Assembly: GCA_025924355.1 (NCBI GenBank)
Contig: JAICEE010000003.1
Coordinates: 1-39,098, forward strand
DNA: 39,098 nucleotides
DNA from: Nitrososphaera sp.
GTDB taxonomy: Archaea > Thermoproteota > Nitrososphaeria > Nitrososphaerales > Nitrososphaeraceae
Direction of reading: 5' to 3'
The notes under the pieces were generated by a model. The model was given only the letters and a program-made list of their open reading frames with translations, made no database searches and was not told where the DNA came from. The position numbers and the translations under genes are program-made. Below are positions 8,902-16,558 of the stretch, in pieces. Each line of letters begins with the position of its first letter. The stretch's first letter is position 1.

Positions 8902-9444
8902 TTAGATGATATGGCCTGGCATATGTCCTCGGTAGATTGCTCTGACCCGTCCAACACCATTTATTTCCTTTATCACTTTTGAGACAGGTTTGGGGACGAG
9001 ATCTTCCCAATTTTCTTCCGCAGCCATCCTCTTCCTTATCTCAGTAGCCCTCATCTCTTCGCGCCTGTAAAGAGGCGCTTCAATTGCCTTAACGCCTTGC
9101 TCGTGAAATAGCATGAGCGTAAATAGGTCGTTTGCAAAGACGACATCATATTTTGGTACAAGCATGTCCACTTGATGGGTCCAAAGTGAATGCACGTCAA
9201 TATCGGGAACAGGGATTATCAGTATGCGCCTTACATCCGCTTCGCCATCAGCATCAAGCGACTCTTTTATCATCCTAATCCTCTCGCCTGCAGTGAATGG
9301 ATTTCTGGGTTCATGGCTCTTTTGCGCGCTTCCAACTACTATTACCAGTTGGTCGACCCTGCCTAATGCAAATTTAACAGTGGCGAGGTGCCCCTTATGG
9401 AAGGGCTGGAACCTGCCAATGAAAAGCCCATTAGTAGTCAACAC
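8902..9444 (-). CDS. nadM: Nicotinamide-nucleotide adenylyltransferase (archaeal NadM type)
   Basis: Catalyses NMN + ATP to NAD + PPi, the last step of NAD synthesis. The 180-residue protein begins with the nucleotidyltransferase signature GRFQPFHKGH (residues 10-19, catalytic HxxH). It then has VVGSAQKSHEPRNPFTAGER, the archaeal NadM second motif, and FANDLFT in the last third. The start is GTG at 9444, with an in-frame TTG directly after it; both keep the motif near the N-terminus as the family expects. A TATA-like run around 9470-9482 fits a nearly leaderless transcript. It is the first gene of a minus-strand group. Confidence 0.92.
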   Translation of the reverse strand: MLTTNGLFIGRFQPFHKGHLATVKFALGRVDQLVIVVGSAQKSHEPRNPFTAGERIRMIKESLDADGEADVRRILIIPVPDIDVHSLWTHQVDMLVPKYDVVFANDLFTLMLFHEQGVKAIEAPLYRREEMRATEIRKRMAAEENWEDLVPKPVSKVIKEINGVGRVRAIYRGHMPGHII

Positions 9445-9989
9445 CGATATGCTAGAGTGGGCACTATTTTAAACATATTTTAAGAAAGTCCCATGGCCAC
9501 TTCAAAAGATGTGTAGTGATTATAATTCCTTTGATACAATGATCTTTTACCGTATTTTGTATCCGTTGCTCAAACTTAGTAGAGGTCTGATCATAGGACT
9601 AATAATGGTAAGATTTCCTTTGCATGTCCGGCCGAGATTGCACTATATAGGGTTGGCGTCTTTGTACAGTTAAACGCGTTGTTGTCAGTCAGTGTATTTG
9701 CTGTTAGATGATAGAAATGTCATGATCACAATGGATATGATCAATATTCACCGAAAAAGAAGACACATTGATTTACGATTTAGTCCACTGTATCTCTCTG
9801 TTCATGTACAGTTTGATCTTCCTATCCATATGTAAAACTGAATTTCTAATTGCATAAGAAATAAGCTTATCAGGATAATAAACCTAATAACTTCGTTATA
9901 CCCGAAAATTCGGAATGCTTATTTTTATATTAAAAAACAAAGACAATCTAGACAAGTATTAAGACTAATAGCCTCCATTTGTATATACC
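9445..9989. other. 545-bp intergenic region between nadM and the DUF892 gene
   Basis: Divergent promoter region. The left end holds the nadM TATA-like run. The right end holds an AT-rich block (about 9919-9931) before the DUF892 gene and a small dyad, CCGAA-AA-TTCGG, at 9902-9913 that could be an operator. Short ORFs below 40 codons are present on both strands; none is convincing. I see no RNA gene. Confidence 0.5.
9902..9913. promoter_or_regulatory. Dyad CCGAA-AA-TTCGG upstream of the DUF892 gene
   Basis: A five-base inverted repeat with a two-base centre, about 77 bp before the GTG start of the ferritin-like gene and just upstream of its AT-rich promoter block. The size and location suit a dimeric repressor site, but a repeat this short could be chance. 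Confidence 0.25.
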
Positions 9990-10613
9990 GTGTCTGCAAG
10001 TAATATTTCGCCAGAAATTAAAGACAAACTTTTAGAGCATCTTAATGAAATGTTGTCTGCTGAAAATGCGGCAGTTGACAGACTTGATTCAAGGATACAG
10101 GAATGCCTTTTGCCGGAAGGCAAGGAACAACTGCAACGCCATCAAAATGAGACACGAGGACACCAAGAAAGACTGAGACAAATCATAACAGATCTAGGCG
10201 GCAGCCCAACTGATTCCAAAGCAGACCTCCCAACATTAAGATTGCCAACAGGAATGCTGGCAAAAAAGACCCTAACCGATATGGCCAAGTCAATTACAGG
10301 GGGAGGAGGGGGAGATACAAATCCTATGCCAGAAGAATTGGAACTTATGCATACAAAGGAAGACTATGGTATTGAGCACGTTGAAATCATTGCTTACAGA
10401 ACGCTTATTCAGCTATGTGAAAGGCTAGGCATTAGCAATGCAATTCCGCTGCTACAACAAAGCATGCAAGAAGAACAGTCGATGGCAAAATGGATTGAAA
10501 CGAATATTCCAATGACATTTGATAAGATTTGGCCGAGGATTGAAGCCGCATTAACTGGAAGAAGTAAAGAGCAAACTAACCCTACTGGTGAAAAAGCTAC
10601 TACGACTGTATGA
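9990..10613 (+). CDS. DUF892 (YciE/YciF-like) ferritin-like protein
   Basis: A 207-residue all-helical protein. It has the DUF892/YciF layout: a long first helix with Glu and His (NEMLSAENAAVDRL), a glycine-rich loop (GGGGGD, about 101-106), then helices with HTKEDYGIEHVEIIAYRTL and QQSMQEEQSMAKWI. The acidic and His residues suit a di-metal four-helix bundle. The family is stress-associated; its biochemistry is poorly known. The start is GTG at 9990 (VSASNISPE), the first in-frame start. Transcription may start very close, since there is an AT-rich block about 60 bp before it. The neighbouring C2H2 mini-gene follows 86 bp downstream. Confidence 0.8.
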   Translation: MSASNISPEIKDKLLEHLNEMLSAENAAVDRLDSRIQECLLPEGKEQLQRHQNETRGHQERLRQIITDLGGSPTDSKADLPTLRLPTGMLAKKTLTDMAKSITGGGGGDTNPMPEELELMHTKEDYGIEHVEIIAYRTLIQLCERLGISNAIPLLQQSMQEEQSMAKWIETNIPMTFDKIWPRIEAALTGRSKEQTNPTGEKATTTV

Positions 10614-10699
10614 TCCTTCTAAATATATTGAAATGAAACACTATATCGGATCGAAATGAACTTGATGTCGAAGGGAATAAACGAGAAAGTGTGCGCAGT

Positions 10700-10858
10700 A
10701 TGGTAAGTAATGTAGATGATAACAACAAAGATATACAAGACACAACAGAGATAGTAGAAGACGGTCTTTTCAAATGCAAAATATGTGGAGTAAAATTTGA
10801 TAATGCCAGTGCTTATGAAGGTCATATTGCAGCGGGTCACCTGGCACCTTCGCCTTAA
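10700..10858 (+). CDS. C2H2 zinc-finger mini-protein (52 aa, below ORF-track cutoff)
   Basis: Too short for the ORF track. The frame ATG 10700 to TAA 10858 encodes 52 residues with one classical C2H2 finger, CKICGVKFDNASAYEGHIAAGH (Cx2C, 12 residues, Hx4H), after an acidic tail. Single-finger proteins of this kind are common in thaumarchaea and are presumed nucleic-acid or protein binders. A related mini-protein is encoded at 31147. An in-frame GTG at 10691 is an alternative start. The minus-strand ORFs listed across this gene are read as shadows. Confidence 0.75.
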   Translation: MVSNVDDNNKDIQDTTEIVEDGLFKCKICGVKFDNASAYEGHIAAGHLAPSP

Positions 10859-11114
10859 TATCTATCAAATTACTAACAATACATTCAATTGATTTTTTCA
10901 GATTGTTTTTCTGGCCATTTACAGTGGAAGAGAGAGAAAAAATATAATCAAGCCAATATCCTAGGACTGCCGCCATACAACAAAAAACTGATAGTCACAA
11001 TTATTCTGAATGGAGTACGACACTACACAGTGGACTTGCGGCTACTAAAAAATTTAGATAGTTAAAATGATGGATTATGCTTCCACTAATTTTCATCCTT
11101 TGACTATCTTTTTT

Positions 11115-11297
11115 CTATGTTGTAGCTTCTGTGGTAAAGGCATCAGATCCTGTAGCACTAGTGGATGCTTCTCTTTTGCCGACCCGCCTTCTTCTGGTTG
11201 CCGCTGATGTGCGACCACCTTTTTTACCTCCTTTTCTTCCAGCTGCAGCTTTCTTAGATCTTGTTTTTGCTGGACTCTTTGATTTTCCTCTTGCCAT
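11115..11297 (-). CDS. Small Lys/Arg/Ala-rich basic protein with KGG-like motifs
   Basis: A very basic protein of 60 residues from the ATG at 11297 (MARGKSKSPAKTRSKK); the ORF-track GTG at 11324 would add nine residues. The middle, AGRKGGKKGGRTSAATRRRR, resembles KGG stress proteins and the basic tails of histone-like chromatin proteins. The C-terminus is Ser/Thr-rich and acidic. A TATA-like AATAAAG about 30 bp upstream supports a leaderless ATG start. Nucleic-acid binding is inferred from charge only. It stands alone, with long spacers on both sides. Confidence 0.6.
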   Translation of the reverse strand: MARGKSKSPAKTRSKKAAAGRKGGKKGGRTSAATRRRRVGKREASTSATGSDAFTTEATT

Positions 11298-11912
11298 ATC
11301 GTTGTTGTTTTTTAAAGCTTGCACTACTTTATTAGATCATATGATGGAATGTACTATATTATTTGTTTATATCATAGTAATATAGCATGTTTATACTATA
11401 TATTACTAGAAATAGCCGTCATGATTTGCAAGCATCATCTGGAATACTTATTGGTATGCAGGACCTATCTAGGTAGATGATATCTCCCTGTAGTGGTAGT
11501 TCTAGCGAAAATGCTAGCTTGAAAGTTCATTATTTCTTACTTACCACCAACATATACAATCTTCGTGGATACTGAAGAATCATTGAAAAAAACTATGATG
11601 CACATCTTTAGTTTCTTTCAGTATGGAGAGGACTCTCTCAAAGGCACGTATGGCAATCTGCACCTTCTGAAAACCCCCTTTGTCTATATATCAACACAAT
11701 TAACAACTATCACAATGGTCCAGATGTCTGTAGGGATAATTCAAAAATTTAACTCCTTAATCATTGGTATATGTGCCAACAATGGCCTGTGTCGTATCTT
11801 GCGCATTTGTAGTACACTTGTCCCTGCGATGTAGGAGCATATTATTTATTGTCCTCTTTTTCCTGACCGGTCAATTTTACATAGGGGGAATTTAATTGTC
11901 AATCAGCTATTT
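11298..11912. other. About 600-bp spacer between the basic protein and the sugar dehydrogenase
   Basis: Holds the promoter of the basic-protein gene at its left end. An 89-codon plus-strand ORF (11565-11834, GTG start) is present, but its composition is not persuasive and no family is recognised. No RNA gene or repeat is evident. Confidence 0.4.
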
Positions 11913-13382
11913 CTATTGATCTAGGTTGTTTCTTGCTATTCTTTCCGCAAGTATTTGAGCTAAGCTAGGAGCAGTCGCGTCGTCAGCAGTTTCTTCTACT
12001 GTTTCTGCCTCGTCAATGTCTTCGTCAGTGTCGTCTGTATCTAGGTCCTCGGGAACTATCCTAAATATCGAGCCACCACCGTCCTGGAAGGTTAACACAT
12101 AAAGGTATCCGTCAGGTCCAACTTTAACGTCTGTGATGCCCCCGAATCCTGTTCCAAATAGTATGTCACCGACTTCATCTCCCGGATCCAAAGCTCTATC
12201 AGCCAAGCCTCCCCCCAGGACAAGCTGTGTTCTATTCTCATTTAAGTCGAAATGATATAGATTACCATTGTTATAATCACCTACAAATAAATCGTTTTGA
12301 TATTCCGCGCCGAGCGCACTTGAATCGAGAAAGTCTAGCCCGGTTGGAGCAACAGTTTGTTGCCACGTGAATTCCGGATCACTATACCTGCCCCTGTCAT
12401 CAAAATCTACCAAGTCCTCTTCTATATCTAAATCACTTGCACGTTCAGCCAATCCTGAAACATCTCTCCATCCGCTGTTAAAGCCCGGTTCGACAAGGTT
12501 GAGCTCATCATATTCGGTATTCCCATTTTCTGTATCCCATAGGTTGCCAGTTACTGGGTCAAATTCCATGCCAAAGCTCTGTCTGATGCCATATGCATAG
12601 TATAGATTCAGAGGGGTTTCATCACTAATTACACCTTGAATATCTGCTACTTCGCCTTCTTGCGTTATTCTCATTACTCCGCTAGTGCCATCCAGCTCTG
12701 GGCCATCCTCAAAGTTTTGAGCCTGTGTTTCATGGTGGTCCAAGGTGCCTATGACTACGTAAACATTGTTGTCTGGACCAATGGCGACTGGTCCTCCATG
12801 ATAGCGAGGACCCGGTGTAGCGGGAAGGTCTAAAAGCAATGTTTCACTTGCTAATTCCACTTGAGCATCTTCTCCGGTTCCTGGTACTATGTTGTATCTG
12901 TAAAGACGGGTGCCGGCAGGTGGAATCCCTTCACTCCAATCATCCCCATCTTCACCTCCACCTGATTCTGTGAAGTAAAGGAAAACATATTCTGCGCCAT
13001 TAGTGTTGGAGATGTCAATTCCTAACAAACCTCTTTCATCATTGTTTGCAACTTGAACATCAATTACAGGCTCCTCCTGCAGTTCACCTTCAACAATCCT
13101 CTGCACTCTGCCCGAATCTTTTTCAGTGACCAAGATGTCGTTCTCGCCTAAAAACGCCATTGAGGTAGGAAGTTCTAGACCTTCATAGACCTCTTCTACT
13201 TGGAGGTTAGGATCGTTTATGTCTGGTGATGGAGAGGGTCGATTGTGCAAAACATGCTCCCGCAGTTCTTGCGCTGCGGCTTCAATAAAAGTAAGAGCCT
13301 GTGGTGATACTAATAATAGGCCCGAGAGCAATAGTGTAACAGAGATCGTAATACTCTTTGGTAAATACTTTTTTCTCACCAC
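11913..13382 (-). CDS. Secreted PQQ-dependent sugar (glucose/sorbosone) dehydrogenase family protein
   Basis: A 489-residue exported protein. The N-terminal hydrophobic segment (SITISVTLLLSGLLLVSP) after a KK pair is a signal peptide or anchor. The rest is a GSDH-type six-bladed beta-propeller: LPTSMAFLGENDILVTEKDSG (about 75-95), the active-site-like DERGLLGIDI, RYHGGPVAIGPDNNVYV, an IRQSFGMEFDP stretch, and GYLYVLT near the end. An Asp/Glu/Thr-rich tail follows. The family oxidises aldose sugars using PQQ with Ca2+. Some homologues bind no PQQ, and no PQQ-synthesis genes are in view. The start is GTG at 13382. The gene is solitary, so a role in extracellular sugar oxidation is inference. 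Confidence 0.85.
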   Translation of the reverse strand: MVRKKYLPKSITISVTLLLSGLLLVSPQALTFIEAAAQELREHVLHNRPSPSPDINDPNLQVEEVYEGLELPTSMAFLGENDILVTEKDSGRVQRIVEGELQEEPVIDVQVANNDERGLLGIDISNTNGAEYVFLYFTESGGGEDGDDWSEGIPPAGTRLYRYNIVPGTGEDAQVELASETLLLDLPATPGPRYHGGPVAIGPDNNVYVVIGTLDHHETQAQNFEDGPELDGTSGVMRITQEGEVADIQGVISDETPLNLYYAYGIRQSFGMEFDPVTGNLWDTENGNTEYDELNLVEPGFNSGWRDVSGLAERASDLDIEEDLVDFDDRGRYSDPEFTWQQTVAPTGLDFLDSSALGAEYQNDLFVGDYNNGNLYHFDLNENRTQLVLGGGLADRALDPGDEVGDILFGTGFGGITDVKVGPDGYLYVLTFQDGGGSIFRIVPEDLDTDDTDEDIDEAETVEETADDATAPSLAQILAERIARNNLDQ

Positions 13383-13522
13383 AAAAAGTCGTTGTATACT
13401 AGGTTATTAACTATTAGGATTTCCCTCTCTGGTAAAATTGACCTAACATGCACTATGAAGTGGAACTACTAATTTTTTAGGACAGCGTCTGATTTGAAGT
13501 TGTCATATCAATTAGGTAAAAT

Positions 13523-13754
13523 ATGCTGATTCCATTGTTAAAAGTTCTAGAAAAATATCCGTTAAAATGCCCATATAAGAGGAAGCAATATGACATTCTT
13601 TCTGTCACCACGCGAGAAACATGTCTATATTACATAGTAAAACGATGATCTCCCTAGTGTTATAGAACTGAATAGAGTCTATGGCATCATGATCTCTAAA
13701 GTAATGATACCGCAAGAAAAATTGCTCATGCAGCTAGCATTCGTGTCCTCCTAA
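13523..13754 (+). pseudogene. Possible small frameshifted gene in the spacer before LSm
   Basis: An ATG at 13523 opens a 41-residue basic ORF (KVLEKYPLKCPYKRKQYDIL) ending at TGA 13648. Removing one base near that stop would join it to a second open stretch (DDLPSVIELNRVYGIMISK) ending at TAA 13754, for about 76 residues in all. No family is recognised. The rest of the 490-bp spacer between the sugar dehydrogenase and LSm is featureless apart from promoter elements. It could be chance. Confidence 0.25.
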
Positions 13755-13852
13755 GTTGTTATTCCCTGATAGCTATCTAATACTGTTCATGACTTACACA
13801 AAGTTAACAGAAGATAAATCAAACAAATTTTAATATATGCCTATATCATGCT

Positions 13853-13865
13853 CTACCTTCGGTAG
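13853..13865 (+). promoter_or_regulatory. Small hairpin CTACC-TTC-GGTAG before the LSm gene
   Basis: A five-base-pair stem with a three-base loop, about 20 bp before the LSm ATG and just after a TATA-like TTTTAATATATG (about 13828-13839). It overlaps the expected transcription start, so it could be an operator or a short 5'-UTR hairpin. Confidence 0.25.
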
Positions 13866-13885
13866 AATACTAATTGTCCGTAGAT

Positions 13886-14104
13886 ATGGCAGTGAAAGTT
13901 CTCGATGAGAGTCTTGGAAAAGTTGTACTTATCAAGCTTAAAGGTGGCAAAGTCATCAGAGGAAACCTTCACGGTTTCGACCAGCATATGAACCTGTTGC
14001 TTGAAGATTCAGTAGAAATTCTGGAAGAAGGCAAGTCTAATGAGCTGGGCACTATAGTTGTCAGAGGAGACAATGTGGTCATTATCTCACCACCGCCAAA
14101 GTGA
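13886..14104 (+). CDS. LSm family RNA-binding protein (Sm-like archaeal protein)
   Basis: A 72-residue Sm-fold protein with Sm1 motif ([29 protein letters not shown]) and Sm2 motif ([13 protein letters not shown]). Archaeal Sm proteins form heptameric or hexameric rings that bind U-rich RNA. The ATG at 13886 ([12 protein letters not shown]) is preferred to the ORF-track TTG at 13874, because the family begins here and the promoter spacing suits it. It is followed after 23 bp by rpl37e, a pairing common in archaea, so the two are probably one transcript. Confidence 0.93.
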   Translation: MAVKVLDESLGKVVLIKLKGGKVIRGNLHGFDQHMNLLLEDSVEILEEGKSNELGTIVVRGDNVVIISPPPK

Positions 14105-14127
14105 TGTATGGAGAAGCTGAGTGAGAA

Positions 14128-14298
14128 ATGACAAAAGGCACTACATCGATGGGCAAGTTCACTCGTAAAAAGACCCATATACGATGCAGAAGGTGTGGCC
14201 ACAATTCATATCATAAACGAAGTAAGCGGTGCGCAAAGTGTGGCTACCCAGACCCGAGAATTCGCAAGTACGAGTGGATTAAACGACAGGTCCTCTGA
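14128..14298 (+). CDS. rpl37e: Ribosomal protein L37e (56 aa, missing from ORF track)
   Basis: Too short for the ORF track. The frame ATG 14128 to TGA 14298 encodes 56 residues with the L37e zinc pattern [20 protein letters not shown] (CxxC, 14 residues, CxxC). It begins [20 protein letters not shown], the conserved N-terminus of archaeal/eukaryotic L37e, and is a large-subunit rRNA-binding protein. It is directly downstream of LSm, as in many archaea. The minus-strand ORF 13969-14202 and plus ORF 14195-14437 in the track are shadows. Confidence 0.95.
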   Translation: MTKGTTSMGKFTRKKTHIRCRRCGHNSYHKRSKRCAKCGYPDPRIRKYEWIKRQVL

Positions 14299-14345
14299 TA
14301 CAACAGAAAGCTTTTCTTCTAGTAAGTCTTGGCAAACCCCATATA

Positions 14346-14954
14346 ATGTCCACAGAAATCGCCGTCATTGCTGGCTCATCCTTCGCAGGTGTAATATCAG
14401 CAGTATTTCTAGGCAAGCTTTTTCGCATCAGAGGTAACAATAAACAGCATGCACGGTCGTCGTCGTCATCCATCGCCTCCATAAGGACGGAACTTTTGTC
14501 ACTCCTGTTTGAGAAGAACCTTACAGCTGAAGCAATCACTCGGGTGTATGAAGCAGCTCAGGATGGCAAGATCGACAGGTTTGAGCGTGATAAACTATTG
14601 CTAAAATACAAGCAGCAACTCGATTCGCTAAACCAAAAGATCGCTTATCTGCAGCCCGTGGCAGACTTTTCGAATCTCAAGGAACTCCGCAACAATCTTG
14701 TATACTTCCTCGAGGACAGGATTTCTGCGCTTGACAAAAAGTTATTAGAGCTTTCTAAATCAAATCCTCCTTCCCAAGATGATATTGACGCAAAGGCGAA
14801 AAAGATACTCGCCGAAACGTCGAAGATGCAGCAGTCTGTTACTCTTATAGAGCAAAAGATGTTCAAGGCTGACGAACAAAGCATTGAGCAGTTACATAAG
14901 GACATAGTTCAAGCGCTACAACACCTTGAGCAGGTTGAGATAGACAAGGACTAA
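14346..14954 (+). CDS. Membrane-anchored coiled-coil protein, function unknown
   Basis: A 202-residue protein. An N-terminal hydrophobic segment (IAVIAGSSFAGVISAVFLGKLF, residues about 5-26) is followed by a basic, Ser-rich stretch. Long helices with coiled-coil character then run from about residue 45 to the end (DKLLLKYKQQLDSLNQKIAYL; LNVLEDRISALDKK-like heptads). It would be anchored with a cytoplasmic rod, possibly a scaffold. ATG 14346 follows a short AT box and lies 47 bp after rpl37e. A T-rich stretch after the stop (14999-15040) is a plausible terminator. The function is not recognised. Confidence 0.7.
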   Translation: MSTEIAVIAGSSFAGVISAVFLGKLFRIRGNNKQHARSSSSSIASIRTELLSLLFEKNLTAEAITRVYEAAQDGKIDRFERDKLLLKYKQQLDSLNQKIAYLQPVADFSNLKELRNNLVYFLEDRISALDKKLLELSKSNPPSQDDIDAKAKKILAETSKMQQSVTLIEQKMFKADEQSIEQLHKDIVQALQHLEQVEIDKD

Positions 14955-14998
14955 TAGGTTCAGCATATAAAGTCCTTTGGCGAGGCTTGAATATTGCT

Positions 14999-15045
14999 AT
15001 CGGCATATTATTTTTCTTTAATTCTTTTTACTATCTTATTTTATT
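14999..15045 (+). terminator. T-rich termination region after the LSm-L37e-coiled-coil cluster
   Basis: A series of T runs (TTATTTTTCTTTAATTC and onward) starts about 45 bp after the stop of the coiled-coil gene and before the folD promoter. Archaeal RNA polymerase terminates at such U-rich tracts without needing a hairpin. Confidence 0.4.
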
Positions 15046-15142
15046 CGGCTTCATAAGGAATTACAGCTAACTGCGTAGTATGATTCTACATGAGTACCAT
15101 ATATAGAAAAGCAAATAGTATAGAAAATTCTCACCTATTCAA

Positions 15143-16009
15143 TTGGTAGCACGCTTAATCGATGGCAAGGTCGTATCGGCAGATGTAAAATCAAGAGTAA
15201 TAGGGGCGGTTCGAGAATTGAAGGCAATCGGTGTCCGGCCTTGCCTTGCAACAGTGCTGGTCGGAGATGATCCTGCATCTGCAACCTATATTGAGAGCAA
15301 GCATAAGGATGCAAAAGAGGTAGGTATTCTCACGAGAGATCATAGGCTTGCCGCCACATTCAAGCAGAAGGAGTTGCACGAGCTCGTGCAACTCCTAAAC
15401 AACGATCCTGAAGTCCACGGCATTCTAGTACAACTACCTCTGCCCTCTCATATCGATGAATTTGATATACTCTCCTCCCTAAGTCCGATGAAGGATGTGG
15501 ATGGCTTGACGCCATACAATGTTGGCATGCTGCAGAGTGGTATCGCAGCACTTAAGCCCTGTACACCTTCTGGCATCATGGAGCTTTTGGACTATTACAA
15601 AATAGATGTAGGAGGGATGGACGTAGTCATTGTAAACCGCAGTAACTTGGTAGGAAAACCGCTTTTGATTTTGTTGTTGGAGCGAGACGCCACAGTGACA
15701 ATTTGCCATTCAAAGACAAAGGATCTTAAAGAAAAGCTACGCAGTGCAGATCTGATTGTTACTGCGGTGGGCAACCGTCGGCGCTTTACGCTTACTGCAA
15801 ACATGATAAAGGAAGACGTGGTCGTTATTGATGTTGGGATAGCTCGACTCAATGGCAAGCTGACCGGGGACCTTGACTTTGACTCTGTAAAGCAAAAAGC
15901 ATCTTGGATAACGCCGGTGCCAGGAGGAGTGGGCCTTATGACCCGGGCGATGCTTTTGAAAAATACCGTGACTGCTGCTGCTTTTATAACACGAGAGATG
16001 AGTAAATAA
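15143..16009 (+). CDS. folD: Methylene-THF dehydrogenase / methenyl-THF cyclohydrolase
   Basis: A bifunctional one-carbon enzyme that interconverts methylene-, methenyl- and formyl-tetrahydrofolate. The 288-residue protein shows the catalytic YIESK motif (Tyr49, Lys53), GILVQLPLP, PCTPSGIMELL, the NADP-loop sequence VNRSNLVGKPL, and TPVPGGVGLMTRAML at the C-terminus. The start is TTG at 15143, giving MVARLIDGKVV, the usual FolD opening; a TATA-like CATATATAG lies about 40 bp upstream. The 5-formyl-THF cyclo-ligase follows immediately in the same frame after one TAA. Confidence 0.95.
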   Translation: MVARLIDGKVVSADVKSRVIGAVRELKAIGVRPCLATVLVGDDPASATYIESKHKDAKEVGILTRDHRLAATFKQKELHELVQLLNNDPEVHGILVQLPLPSHIDEFDILSSLSPMKDVDGLTPYNVGMLQSGIAALKPCTPSGIMELLDYYKIDVGGMDVVIVNRSNLVGKPLLILLLERDATVTICHSKTKDLKEKLRSADLIVTAVGNRRRFTLTANMIKEDVVVIDVGIARLNGKLTGDLDFDSVKQKASWITPVPGGVGLMTRAMLLKNTVTAAAFITREMSK

Positions 16010-16042
16010 CTGCTGTTAAGCAAAAAAGAAATACGACAAGAG

Positions 16043-16558
16043 ATGCTTGAAAGGCGCAACATGTTGAATTCCAAGGAGATCGCAAAAAGGAGCAAAACCA
16101 TACAAGAATTTGTAATAAACAGCAAGGAATTCCAGTCAGCCAAGATTGTTGGAGCATACTTTGCATTGGGTTCTGAGGTAACTACAGAATTGATAATAGA
16201 GCATGCAAAAATACTGGGTAAAAAGATCGCGCTGCCAAGAGTCGAAGAAGACAAGATCACATTTTATGAACTGTCATCTGCAAAATCCTTAATCAAGGGC
16301 AGGTTTGGTATCATGGAACCTCCGCCATATGAGCAGATGAGTGAGATCGATATACTTGTCGTGCCTGGCATTGCTTTTGATAAAAAGGGTAACCGTCTTG
16401 GATATGGTAAGGGATTCTATGACAGGTTACTGTCGGGTAAGCGAACATTTTCTATTGGGCTTGCGTACTCGTTTCAGCTGCTTGAGAATCTACCACATGA
16501 CAAGTATGATAAAAGATTGGACGCAATCGCTAGTGAAGATGGCATCCATTACGCCTAG
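16043..16558 (+). CDS. 5-formyltetrahydrofolate cyclo-ligase (start uncertain)
   Basis: ATP-dependent conversion of 5-formyl-THF to methenyl-THF, the salvage step that feeds FolD. The motif GNRLGYGKGFYDRLL (about residues 113-127) is the family ATP/phosphate site, and PPPYEQMSEIDILVVPGIAFD precedes it. From the ATG at 16043 the protein lacks the conserved first helix, yet the codons just upstream, after the folD TAA, encode LLSKKEIRQE, which matches it. No ATG/GTG/TTG lies there, only CTG at 16010 and 16013. Either CTG is the start, or coupled reinitiation or folD readthrough occurs. The stop shares CTAG with the purD stop on the other strand. Confidence 0.88.
   Translation: MLERRNMLNSKEIAKRSKTIQEFVINSKEFQSAKIVGAYFALGSEVTTELIIEHAKILGKKIALPRVEEDKITFYELSSAKSLIKGRFGIMEPPPYEQMSEIDILVVPGIAFDKKGNRLGYGKGFYDRLLSGKRTFSIGLAYSFQLLENLPHDKYDKRLDAIASEDGIHYA

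Noticed and set aside
10770-10976. 68-codon minus-strand ORF
   Set aside because: It overlaps the C2H2 mini-gene over much of its length, and the finger motif strongly favours the plus strand there.
11565-11834. 89-codon plus-strand ORF in the spacer
   Set aside because: GTG start, odd composition, no promoter at proper spacing and no recognisable family. Treated as chance.
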